Shown piece after piece: positions 24,382 to 31,516 of a stretch of 33,032 nt of DNA (its first letter is position 1; the number at the start of each line of letters is the position of its first letter). This stretch comes from an uncultured Mycoplasmatota bacterium (GTDB taxonomy: Bacteria > Bacillota_I > Bacilli_A > RF39 > UBA660): positions 1-33,032 of the forward strand of contig CAOKAG010000013.1 in the NCBI GenBank assembly GCA_948466395.1. Reading direction: 5' to 3'. The position numbers and the translations under genes are program-made. Under the pieces are notes generated by a model that ran no database searches, was not told the DNA's origin, and was given only the letters and a program-made list of their open reading frames with translations.

Positions 24382-25566
24382 TTATTCTTCTTTTTTATTT
24401 TTATTTAAAAGAGGTAATAAAGAAATAAATGTTGAAACCATGGGCTTGTTTAAGATATGACCAGAAAATAAAGAAATAAAGAGGAATAAGAATAAGCTAA
24501 GTTGATAGATGCCTTTTAACTTACTTTTTCTAATGCTTAGAATCATAAAAAGAAACCAAATAAGAAATCCGATGATTCCAATAGAATAGAAAATATCTAA
24601 AACGTCAATTTCAATGTCTTTGATTTGATTTATTTTAGTTATTCCTATACCAAAAAGTTTTTCTTTTACCTCTCTTTCTTTATAATAATTATGGATATTT
24701 TTTAAAAAACTTAGTCTCGTTGAAAAAATCACTTTATCAATTGTATCTATTGAAACAAAGTCTTTCATCGAATGAATCTGGTAATAATTTAAAGTGACTT
24801 TGAAATTTTTATATACTGGTGTTTTGGGTATAAGAAGACTACTGGTTAAAAGGAAAAGACCTATGGCAAGAATCATCAGACTCTTTCTTTTTTTAGAGAA
24901 GGATTGAACGTTTTTCTTTAAGCCTTTTAGGATAAAAAGAGTAAAAACAAGACCTATTCCTAAAAATAAAGTTTTTGTTCCTACTAGTACCATTATCATC
25001 ACTAGTTCTAAGAAAAAAAAGAGTTTTAAAAAAAGGTTTTTTTGGGCTAAAATAAAGTTTAAAACAATAGGTAATAACCCTATAAAAAGCGCACTGAGTT
25101 CATTTCCACCATAAAAAAGTCCTAAGTAACCTTCTTTGTTTTCGTATACAATATCAAAACCTATATTAAATATGTAGGGAATAATGATTAAATTCATGTA
25201 GATGAAATAGAGCATAGTTATCAATTTTTCATTTATGCTTTTGTTTTCATAGTGATTAAAAAAAAGAAGTAAAAAAGGTAAGTAAAATAGTTTTATTAAG
25301 TTAAATGCTTCACTAAATAAAGCGTTTGTTGTTGAACTATAAAAATAAAACATCTCTATTATTAAATAAGAAATTAAAGCAAAGACTCCTTTTTTTTCTT
25401 TCTTTTTAATTACTAAATAGAAAAGAACAAATATAAAAAAGGCTCCTCTTATTAAAAGGCCAATTGAGCCTTTCCAATTGTTGTGTATTCCTATAGAAGT
25501 TAGTACATCTAAAAAGGGTTGTAAAATTAAAAAAAGAAGGATACTTTTGTCTATTTTTTTTTGCAT
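24382..25566 (-). CDS. O-antigen ligase/polymerase-like membrane protein
   Basis: This protein of 394 residues has about ten membrane helices. The late extracytoplasmic region LFGIGITKINQIKD followed by VLDIFYSIGIIGFLIWFLFM matches the Wzy/WaaL pattern in which a conserved loop precedes an S-x-G-x-x-G helix. It probably polymerises or ligates lipid-linked glycan outside the membrane. AAGAGGTG precedes the ATG. It is divergent from the LCP gene across 144 bases. No terminator is seen before the dockerin hydrolase promoter, so readthrough is possible. Confidence 0.75.
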   Translation of the reverse strand: MQKKIDKSILLFLILQPFLDVLTSIGIHNNWKGSIGLLIRGAFFIFVLFYLVIKKKEKKGVFALISYLIIEMFYFYSSTTNALFSEAFNLIKLFYLPFLLLFFNHYENKSINEKLITMLYFIYMNLIIIPYIFNIGFDIVYENKEGYLGLFYGGNELSALFIGLLPIVLNFILAQKNLFLKLFFFLELVMIMVLVGTKTLFLGIGLVFTLFILKGLKKNVQSFSKKRKSLMILAIGLFLLTSSLLIPKTPVYKNFKVTLNYYQIHSMKDFVSIDTIDKVIFSTRLSFLKNIHNYYKEREVKEKLFGIGITKINQIKDIEIDVLDIFYSIGIIGFLIWFLFMILSIRKSKLKGIYQLSLFLFLFISLFSGHILNKPMVSTFISLLPLLNKNKKEE

Positions 25567-25582
25567 TTAAAACACCTCTTTT

Positions 25583-25611
25583 ATTTTACCATTAAATCTA
25601 AAATTTGAAAA
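25583..25611 (-). promoter_or_regulatory. Promoter of the O-antigen ligase/polymerase-like gene
   Basis: The minus strand has TTTTCA (25606-25611), a 17-base spacer and TAAAAT (25583-25588), 16 bases before the ATG at 25566. Confidence 0.45.
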
Positions 25612-25624
25612 TGCTTTCGTTATG

Positions 25625-25642
25625 TGTCAATTATACGTCAAT
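25625..25642. promoter_or_regulatory. 11-bp-phased direct repeat between divergent envelope genes
   Basis: GTCAAT at 25626-25631 and GTCAAT at 25637-25642 are exact copies separated by five bases (TGTCAA-N5-CGTCAA if read one base earlier). They lie 12 bp upstream of the LCP -35 and 14 bp from the -35 of the divergent gene. The unit, spacing and orientation are the same as at 24340-24367. Confidence 0.5.
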
Positions 25643-25654
25643 AAAAATCATTAC

Positions 25655-25683
25655 TTGTAATCTACCTTTACTTTTTATATAAT
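25655..25683 (+). promoter_or_regulatory. Promoter of the LCP gene
   Basis: TTGTAA (25655-25660), a 17-base spacer and TATAAT (25678-25683), followed by the AAAGGAAG ribosome site at 25698-25705 and the ATG at 25711. Confidence 0.65.
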
Positions 25684-25710
25684 TGTAGATAATAGAGAAA
25701 GGAAGTAGAC

Positions 25711-27756
25711 ATGAAGGTATTATTTAGAAAATTAAAAAGGACCAATAAATTTGGGAAAGCGATTTACTTACTTCTCAACCTACTTTATATTGTTCTTTAC
25801 GTTTTATTTGTTAAGTCTATATTAAGTTTGGTAGGGATTGAAACAACGATTCGAATGGTTGTACTTGTTTTTTTCTCCCTATGGTTTTTCTTGTATTTAC
25901 TTTTTGGTTTATCCACACTTATTGTAAAAAAATATAAAAAATTTGTTTTTTTAACGATTATTAGTCTCTTGTTATGCCTTGTGATGTTGTTTTCAAGCTT
26001 AGTTATCCATAAACTTTACAGTAAAATAGAAATGTTTACCAATCAAGAATACACCGTTTATACGACCAATTTAATTAGTTTAAAAGAAACAGAATTAAAG
26101 AGTACGAGTAAAATTGGCATGATTGACAATAATGAGGATATTGAAGGTTATGTTTTAGCGAATACTTTAAAGACTAAGGAAAAGATTAAAGGTGAAATTA
26201 AATATTATGACGATTATTACATCATGTTAAATGCTTTATATAATAAAGAAATTGATGCTGTTTTTGTTTCTAGTAATTATGCGATTATTTTTGGAAGTGA
26301 AGCGGCGTTTGAACGTATTGGTGAGGAGACAAAAGTTCTTTATGAATACAGTGAAAAGTTAAAGACCAAGACGATTACTAGTAGTAATAAGAAATTAACT
26401 GAACCCTTTACTATCCTTTTAATGGGTGTTGATTCAGAGATTGATGGTTTAAATGCTAACGCGGCTTTTAATGGCGATACGTTAATGTTAATTACTTTTA
26501 ATCCGAATACGCTAACAGCTACTATGTTTAGTATTCCAAGAGATACTTATGTTCCTATTGCTTGTAATCGAAATCGAAGTCATAAAATTAATTCTTCAGC
26601 GGCTTATGGAACCGAGTGTGTTATTAATACGGTTCAAAATTTAGTGGGAATTGATATTGATTATTATGCTAAGATTAATTTTAATGGAGTTATTGATCTT
26701 GTTAATGCTTTAGGTGGCTTAGATATTGATGTCGAACCTCCTGATTATAAAAATTATATTAAGCAATATGGTGAAGGAAGACTTTGTGAAAGTAATGCCA
26801 ATCGAAGTATGAAAGATTTGGTTTGTATGAATACAGGTCCACAACATTTAAATGGAGAACAAACCCTTGCTTATGCTAGAAATAGACATGGTTATTTAGC
26901 AAGTGACTTAGCCAGAAATAAACATCAACAACAAATAGTTGAAGCGTTGTCTAAAAAGATTATGACCGTTAGTAGTTTTAGTGATTTCGAGAATTTATTA
27001 GACGTGATTGGTAAAAATATTGCTACTAATTTATCTACTACGCAACTCTTATCTTTTTATCAAACTTTAAAAAATATGTTATTTGAAAGTTTAAAAGGAA
27101 ATGATTTTATTACCATTCAAAAAACGTATTTAGAGGTTTATAATTTACCTGTTATGGTCAGTGGCATGCAACTATCTGCTTTAGGTTATTATGAAAAGAG
27201 TTTAAAGGCGATAAAAGACGCGTTGGAAGTTAATTTAGGAATTAAAAAGGAAGAAATGATTAAAACTTTTGAGTATGATTATAATGAAGTTTATGAATCT
27301 CCTGTCATTGGTAAAGGAATAAGAGGCGACAAAAATGAAACAACGGTTCCTAATTTAATTGGTAAGACAGTCAGTCAAGCGGAGGAATGGGCTAATCAAA
27401 ATCAAATTACTTTAATTAAAGAATTTGCTTGTAGTGATGGCATTCCTGGCCTTATTGGAAATCAAAATGTTTTAATTGGAACAAGTGTTAAAAGTATTAC
27501 TAGTATTACAATTACTATTAATGAAGCTTGCGAATCGAATGGACCTAATCAAAAACCTAATGAGGATGAAGATGAAAGTAATAAACCTGATATTGATTTA
27601 CCACCAGGAGGTCCAAATGATGACAAACCCGATCCTAATCCAGATGATTCAGATACAGATCAAGATAATGATAATGGAAATGAAACCGATCCTGATGATA
27701 CAGTTGATAAACCTGAAATTCCTGTTCCAGGCACTCCTACTGAGGAAGAAAGTTAA
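25711..27756 (+). CDS. LytR-CpsA-Psr (LCP) glycan ligase with PASTA-like domain and acidic tail
   Basis: This membrane protein of 681 residues should transfer lipid-linked glycans to peptidoglycan. It has three membrane helices (about 17-39, 47-72, 77-101), an extracytoplasmic domain (about 115-220) that looks like part of a solute-binding-protein fold (YYDDYYIMLNALYNKEIDAVFVS), and then the LCP catalytic domain (about 234-415). Typical LCP motifs are present: LLMGVDS, NGDTLMLI, FSIPRDTYVPI, SHKINSSAAYG, DYYAKINF, LNGEQTLAYARNRHG and DLARNKHQQ, with the phosphate-binding arginines. A single PASTA-like repeat (about 545-605, TVPNLIGKTVSQAEEWA) and an Asp/Pro-rich tail follow. Extracytoplasmic cysteines number six and fall in three near pairs (285/303, 359/372, 574/607). 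A terminator overlaps the stop codon. Confidence 0.9.
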   Translation: MKVLFRKLKRTNKFGKAIYLLLNLLYIVLYVLFVKSILSLVGIETTIRMVVLVFFSLWFFLYLLFGLSTLIVKKYKKFVFLTIISLLLCLVMLFSSLVIHKLYSKIEMFTNQEYTVYTTNLISLKETELKSTSKIGMIDNNEDIEGYVLANTLKTKEKIKGEIKYYDDYYIMLNALYNKEIDAVFVSSNYAIIFGSEAAFERIGEETKVLYEYSEKLKTKTITSSNKKLTEPFTILLMGVDSEIDGLNANAAFNGDTLMLITFNPNTLTATMFSIPRDTYVPIACNRNRSHKINSSAAYGTECVINTVQNLVGIDIDYYAKINFNGVIDLVNALGGLDIDVEPPDYKNYIKQYGEGRLCESNANRSMKDLVCMNTGPQHLNGEQTLAYARNRHGYLASDLARNKHQQQIVEALSKKIMTVSSFSDFENLLDVIGKNIATNLSTTQLLSFYQTLKNMLFESLKGNDFITIQKTYLEVYNLPVMVSGMQLSALGYYEKSLKAIKDALEVNLGIKKEEMIKTFEYDYNEVYESPVIGKGIRGDKNETTVPNLIGKTVSQAEEWANQNQITLIKEFACSDGIPGLIGNQNVLIGTSVKSITSITITINEACESNGPNQKPNEDEDESNKPDIDLPPGGPNDDKPDPNPDDSDTDQDNDNGNETDPDDTVDKPEIPVPGTPTEEES

Positions 27757-27770
27757 TCTTCCTTTTTTTT
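27743..27770 (+). terminator. Terminator overlapping the LCP stop codon
   Basis: AGGAAGA (27743-27749) pairs with TCTTCCT (27757-27763) around a 7-base loop that contains the stop TAA (27754-27756), followed by T at 27764-27770. The 5' arm is coding sequence. Confidence 0.75.
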
Positions 27771-27803
27771 GGAAAAATTGATATGATGTTTAAGAGGGAT
27801 AGA

Positions 27804-28334
27804 ATGAAAAGTTATACAAAAAATCAGTTACAAAGACTTAGAATTGCATTAATTCTAAATAGTGATAAAAGAGTAAAATATATTTTAAAGCATCACATTT
27901 TTAAAAGTGTGGGTGAGCATTTTTTTTTCCAACCCCGCTTTATTCCTTCTGATCCAAAACTCATTAAATTTCACAATAACGTTATTGTAACAAGCAATGT
28001 TACCTTTGTTACGCATGATGTTTTTCATTTAGGTTTAAATCATTTAAATCAAGGAGAATTTCTTTATAAGAATGGCTGTATTGAAATTATGGATAATGTA
28101 TTTATTGGATGCAATACGACTATTCTTCCAAATGTTAAAATAGGCCCCAATGTGGTCATTGGAGCGGGAAGTGTTATTGTTAATGATGTGGCTCCTAATA
28201 CAGTTGTAGCTGGTAATCCAGCACGTGTTATTGGAACATTTGATGCTTATGTTGAAAAAAGAAAAGAAATCAAAGCCCTTTATGATGAAGAAAGTTTATG
28301 GAAAAAGTTTGAGCAAAACAAAAAGGATTTTTAA
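27804..28334 (+). CDS. Left-handed beta-helix O-acetyltransferase (maltose/CatB-like)
   Basis: This protein of 176 residues has a hexapeptide-repeat fold: IGCNTTILPNVKIGPNVVIGAGSVIVNDVAPNTVVAGNPARVIG forms the C-terminal coils, and VTFVTHDVFH carries the likely catalytic His. It probably transfers acetyl from acetyl-CoA to a sugar of the surface glycan. I prefer ATG 27804, with GAGGG five bases upstream; ATGs at 27783 and 27786 have no good ribosome site. It lies just after the LCP terminator and no clear own promoter is seen, so it may depend on readthrough. Confidence 0.84.
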   Translation: MKSYTKNQLQRLRIALILNSDKRVKYILKHHIFKSVGEHFFFQPRFIPSDPKLIKFHNNVIVTSNVTFVTHDVFHLGLNHLNQGEFLYKNGCIEIMDNVFIGCNTTILPNVKIGPNVVIGAGSVIVNDVAPNTVVAGNPARVIGTFDAYVEKRKEIKALYDEESLWKKFEQNKKDF

Positions 28335-28528
28335 ATTCTTTTTTTTATAAACAGAATTTATTTTTAGGTCTTTCAGAAAAAAGATCTAATTCATCATTAT
28401 TTATAGAGAACTCTATTTATAGTAAAAATTTAATATTAAATTATTGGATAAAAATACTATTGCCCTAGCCTAGTATAAGAAGCATTTTTAAGTCGTCAAA
28501 CTACTCTATTCTACATTAAAGTAAAACT

Positions 28529-28882
28529 TTACAAGGCAGAATAGAAATTAATAATATTTTCTCTAAAAATAAATAAAAGAAGAATAAAAAAGATTAATAT
28601 CATAAAGGATTCAGGACTATAATTGTCTTCATGAGTCTTACCTTTAATTATTATCAAGCCGATATCATCTAAAAATATCCCATTACTTATCGATAATAAA
28701 TAGATATTGGTATAAAAATTTGAAATTAAAAAAAGGATAATTGAAAACAGGAATCCAAACATCCAATGGTGTGTTCTAAAATTTTTTATAGTTGGACTGG
28801 GTTTATTAAATTTATACACTACGATTCTTGTGATTAGAATCGTTATCACCGTTATTAAAAAGTATTTGTCATATAAAGTCAT
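28529..28882 (-). CDS. Small three-helix membrane protein with conserved-looking HHW, DD and HED-Y clusters
   Basis: This protein of 117 residues has three hydrophobic helices (about 5-24, 40-62, 90-112). Polar residues cluster at the membrane surface: THHWMFG (His38, His39), FLDD (Asp72, Asp73) and THEDNY (His84, Glu85, Asp86, Tyr88). Such His/Asp sets can bind metal, but I do not recognise the family and assign no function. An extended -10 lies at 28898-28906; the ribosome site (GGTGAT) is weak. It follows tsaD and its terminator. The 194 bases on its other side, up to the acetyltransferase gene, hold no gene that I can see. Confidence 0.65.
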   Translation of the reverse strand: MTLYDKYFLITVITILITRIVVYKFNKPSPTIKNFRTHHWMFGFLFSIILFLISNFYTNIYLLSISNGIFLDDIGLIIIKGKTHEDNYSPESFMILIFFILLLFIFRENIINFYSAL

Positions 28883-28897
28883 CGTATCACCAAGTTC

Positions 28898-28906
28898 ATT
28901 TTAACA
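28898..28906 (-). promoter_or_regulatory. Extended -10 promoter of the small membrane protein gene
   Basis: The minus strand reads TGTTAAAAT 16 bases before the ATG at 28882. No clear -35 is present. Confidence 0.4.
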
Positions 28907-28918
28907 TTATTTTTAGCT

Positions 28919-28947
28919 AAAAAAAAGAACTATTGAATGATAGTACT
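28919..28947 (-). terminator. Terminator overlapping the tsaD stop codon
   Basis: On the minus strand AGTACTAT (28940-28947) pairs with ATAGTTCT (28926-28933), with one mismatch, around a 6-base loop, then a run of eight T bases. The tsaD stop TAG (28930-28932) is inside the 3' arm. Confidence 0.65.
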
Positions 28948-29937
28948 ACTACTTTGAGCATTTAAATCAAAGTCTGAAAATTCTTTTTTTAAAAACAAAG
29001 GATACGCTGCTGCTCCAATCATAGCGGCGTTATCGGTACAATATTTTATTTCTGGGACGCTTAAATGCACTTTATATTTATCCGCTATTTTCTGAATTTC
29101 ATCCCTTAAATAGGTATTCGCGGCGACACCTCCAGCAATAATCATGTTTTTTATTTCTAAGTTTTTTAAGGCTAATTCGACTTTTCTTTTCAGTTCATCA
29201 ATGGCCACTTCTTGAAAGCTACAGGCTAAGTCTTCTTTATTAATTTCTTTTCCTCTTTGATGTTCATTATGAACTAAGTTTATGATGCTTGATTTTAGAC
29301 CACTAAAGCTAAAGTTATACGTATCATCGTTTACGGGTGTGGGTAATTGATAAGAAACTTTTCCAATCTTTGCTAATTTATCTATATTTGGTCCTCCTGG
29401 ATATTTTAGATCTAATACTCTTGCTACTTTATCGTAACATTCTCCAATCGCATCATCTAAAGTACTTCCTAATATTTGGAAATCATAGTCTTTTTTCATA
29501 AGTATTAAGTCCGTGTGTCCTCCACTTACGACAAGAGCTAATAGTGGGAAGTTTAAGGGTTCTTTTAAACTATTGGCGTAAATATGACCAATGGTATGAT
29601 TTACACCGATTAAAGGCTTTTTATACACAAGGGCCAAAGTTTTAGCAAATTCTACTCCAACAATTAAACTTCCTAAAAGGCCTGGGGAATACGTTACTGC
29701 AATCGCATCTATTTGATCCATCTTTAATTTACTTTTTTTCAAGGTTTCTTCTAAGAGAATGGTTATATTTTCTGAATGCATACGAGAAGCAATTTCTGGT
29801 ACGACTCCTCCATATTCAGCATGAGTCTCCATTTGTGTTAAAACGGTGCACGTTTCAACGTCAGAACCATTCTTTATAATCGCAATACTTGTTTCATCGC
29901 AGGACGTTTCTATCGCTAGTATATAATTATCTTTCAT
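28930..29937 (-). CDS. tsaD: tRNA N6-adenosine threonylcarbamoyltransferase
   Basis: This ASKHA-fold enzyme of 335 residues works with TsaB and TsaE to place threonylcarbamoyl on A37 of ANN-decoding tRNAs. Visible are ILAIETSCDETSIAI at the N-terminus, the metal-binding HTIGH (about residues 114-118), LVVSGGHTDL, FSFSGLKSSI, AGGVAANTYLRDEI and YCTDNAAMIGAAAYP. Length and motifs are complete. It overlaps rimI by 11 bases and ends the tsaB-rimI-tsaD unit. Confidence 0.97.
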   Translation of the reverse strand: MKDNYILAIETSCDETSIAIIKNGSDVETCTVLTQMETHAEYGGVVPEIASRMHSENITILLEETLKKSKLKMDQIDAIAVTYSPGLLGSLIVGVEFAKTLALVYKKPLIGVNHTIGHIYANSLKEPLNFPLLALVVSGGHTDLILMKKDYDFQILGSTLDDAIGECYDKVARVLDLKYPGGPNIDKLAKIGKVSYQLPTPVNDDTYNFSFSGLKSSIINLVHNEHQRGKEINKEDLACSFQEVAIDELKRKVELALKNLEIKNMIIAGGVAANTYLRDEIQKIADKYKVHLSVPEIKYCTDNAAMIGAAAYPLFLKKEFSDFDLNAQSSSTIIQ

Positions 29938-30361
29938 TTTTTATTTCCCTCCCCATTAAATAAGCGTCTTCGTTTTCATAATAATTTTTTCGAGTATTAA
30001 TAATTGAAAAGTCAAATTTTTGATAGAGTTTAATAGCTGGTGTATTGCTTTTTCTTACTTCTAAAGTAATCCATTTTATTTCTTCTTTTAATTCTGTAAT
30101 TAAGTTATCCAATAAACAACTGGCAATTTTTTTATTACGATACGCTTCTTTTACAATGATGTCTACAATATCAATTGTATTTTCTAATTCGATGTACATT
30201 AGAAAACCCACAATTTCAGAATCTATTTCATAGACAAGTATTTTTGTATATTTATCGTCTACTATTTTTTCTAAATCATTGGTTTTAGAAAAATTTGGAG
30301 ATAGTTGGTTTCCAAGATCATAAATTGCATTGCTATCTTCTAATTTAAAACATCTAATCAT
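29927..30361 (-). CDS. rimI: GNAT N-acetyltransferase, RimI-like
   Basis: This protein of 144 residues has a GNAT fold: DIIVKEAYRNKKIASCLLDNLI is the acetyl-CoA binding motif A (about 72-93, a Q/R-x-x-G/A variant), and LEVRKSNTPAIKLYQKFDF is motif B. RimI acetylates the N-terminus of ribosomal protein S18 in Escherichia coli and is commonly encoded between tsaB and tsaD, as here. It overlaps tsaB by 4 bases (ATGA) and tsaD by 11. The motif-A glycine is partly altered (NKKIA), so substrate and activity are less certain than the family. Confidence 0.85.
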   Translation of the reverse strand: MIRCFKLEDSNAIYDLGNQLSPNFSKTNDLEKIVDDKYTKILVYEIDSEIVGFLMYIELENTIDIVDIIVKEAYRNKKIASCLLDNLITELKEEIKWITLEVRKSNTPAIKLYQKFDFSIINTRKNYYENEDAYLMGREIKNER

Positions 30362-30924
30362 TTTTGAACCTCTATTTTTTTTACATATAAAGGATTAACT
30401 GAATGAGGGTTTATGGGCTCTATTTTTTTGGCGTATTGAATTAGTTTTACATAATCAATTTCTTTTTGTTCTATACCATTTATTTGATTTTCTAATTCTT
30501 TATATTCACTATTTTTCAGATATTTATAATCTTCAATTAACTCATTTTCTGCATTAAATTTCGCTATAAAGACCCCATTTTTTTCTCTTTCAATTATTAT
30601 AATATCCTCATGTTGAAAAGAAATAGCTTTTAATAATAAACTTGATATGGTTTTTATAGGGATGTCTAAGGTAAATGCTAAGGTTTTAGCTATGGTTACT
30701 CCAATACGAATTCCTGTAAAAGAGCCTGGACCATTGCATACAATTATTTCTTTTATATCGCTGATTTCTATTTTGGCTTCTTTTAAACTTTCAATCATTT
30801 TAGGCATGGTATTTATGCTATGATTATAATTGCATTCTATTTCTTTATGAATGATTTTTTCTTCATCTTTATAAATTATGATTATTATTTTATTGTAATG
30901 AGTATCTAAATATAAGGTATACAT
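30358..30924 (-). CDS. tsaB: tRNA t6A synthesis scaffold protein
   Basis: This protein of 188 residues is the TsaD partner in t6A synthesis. The N-terminus (MYTLYLDTHYNKIIIII) and VCNGPGSFTGIRIGVTIAKTLAF (about 63-85) are characteristic. It is shorter than the usual 220-230 residues, with a reduced C-terminal lobe, as in several low-GC Bacillota. GGAAGAAAAAG precedes the ATG. It opens the tsaB-rimI-tsaD unit. Confidence 0.92.
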   Translation of the reverse strand: MYTLYLDTHYNKIIIIIYKDEEKIIHKEIECNYNHSINTMPKMIESLKEAKIEISDIKEIIVCNGPGSFTGIRIGVTIAKTLAFTLDIPIKTISSLLLKAISFQHEDIIIIEREKNGVFIAKFNAENELIEDYKYLKNSEYKELENQINGIEQKEIDYVKLIQYAKKIEPINPHSVNPLYVKKIEVQK

Positions 30925-30953
30925 CTCTTTTTCTTCCTTTCAAAAGCCGAATT

Positions 30954-30976
30954 AAAAAGACTCTTAAATGAGCCTT
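30954..30976 (-). terminator. Terminator after tsaE
   Basis: On the minus strand AAGGCTC (30970-30976) pairs with GAGTCTT (30957-30963), with one G-T pair, around a 6-base loop, followed by T bases. It begins about 12 bases after the tsaE stop. Confidence 0.55.
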
Positions 30977-30985
30977 ATTATAACA
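30977..30985 (-). promoter_or_regulatory. Extended -10 promoter of tsaB-rimI-tsaD
   Basis: The minus strand reads TGTTATAAT directly abutting the tsaE terminator hairpin. A transcript started here would begin inside the hairpin's 5' arm, so the terminator would act only on readthrough from tsaE. Confidence 0.45.
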
Positions 30986-30988
30986 CAT

Positions 30989-31441
30989 TTAGAGAACACT
31001 ATCACATAAATCTTCGTAGTCTTTACCATGAGGTTCAAAAATTAATCTTCTAGTGTTTTCATCTATCACTTTAAATTTAATATCTAATCTTTCTTCTGGC
31101 AAACAATCACATATTAAGTCTGACCATTCGACAATTGATACACCGCCACGGTTAAAATATTCATCAAAACCTACTGTTTCACAAGCGCCTTCTAGTCGAT
31201 AGACGTCCATGTGAAATAAAGGTAATTCCCCATTTAAATATTCTTTTACTAAATTAAAAGTTGGAGATGTAACGTTTTCATCAATGCCTAACGCTTGAGC
31301 AAATCCTTTAACAAAAACAGTTTTTCCACTGCCAAGTTCCCCTTCTAGGCATAGAACCATATTTGGAAATTTTTCACTTTCAATATTTTGGGCTAATTCC
31401 AATGTATCCGCTTCGCTTCTGGATGTGAATTTGTAGTCCAT
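30989..31441 (-). CDS. tsaE: tRNA t6A synthesis ATPase
   Basis: This P-loop ATPase of 150 residues supports the TsaBD complex. Visible are LEGELGSGKTVFVKGFAQALG (Walker A, about residues 32-52), VTSPTFNLVKEY (switch region), FHMDVYRLE and IVEWSDLI (Walker B-like region). AGGTGAT precedes the ATG. It appears to have its own promoter and terminator and lies just upstream of tsaB. Confidence 0.95.
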   Translation of the reverse strand: MDYKFTSRSEADTLELAQNIESEKFPNMVLCLEGELGSGKTVFVKGFAQALGIDENVTSPTFNLVKEYLNGELPLFHMDVYRLEGACETVGFDEYFNRGGVSIVEWSDLICDCLPEERLDIKFKVIDENTRRLIFEPHGKDYEDLCDSVL

Positions 31442-31459
31442 ATTTTATCACCTAAAAAT

Positions 31460-31489
31460 ATTATAACAAAACAACTTAATTGTATTCAA
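31460..31489 (-). promoter_or_regulatory. Promoter of tsaE
   Basis: The minus strand has TTGAAT (31484-31489), an 18-base spacer and TGTTATAAT (extended -10, hexamer at 31460-31465), about 18 bases before the tsaE ATG. Confidence 0.6.
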
Positions 31490-31516
31490 TGTTTTTATTA
31501 TTAATTGACAATTTTT

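Noticed and set aside
27476-27781. 101-codon frame overlapping the LCP tail
   Set aside because: It is a shifted-frame shadow of the Asp/Pro-rich repeat-like tail, giving an implausible Met/Ile/Leu-rich product.
28335-28528. Possible RNA or regulatory element in the 194-base gap after the acetyltransferase
   Set aside because: It has AT-rich palindromes (for example AATTTAATATTAAATT) and a 9-bp stem near 28364, but no T-run or known RNA motif; these dyads are expected by chance at this composition.
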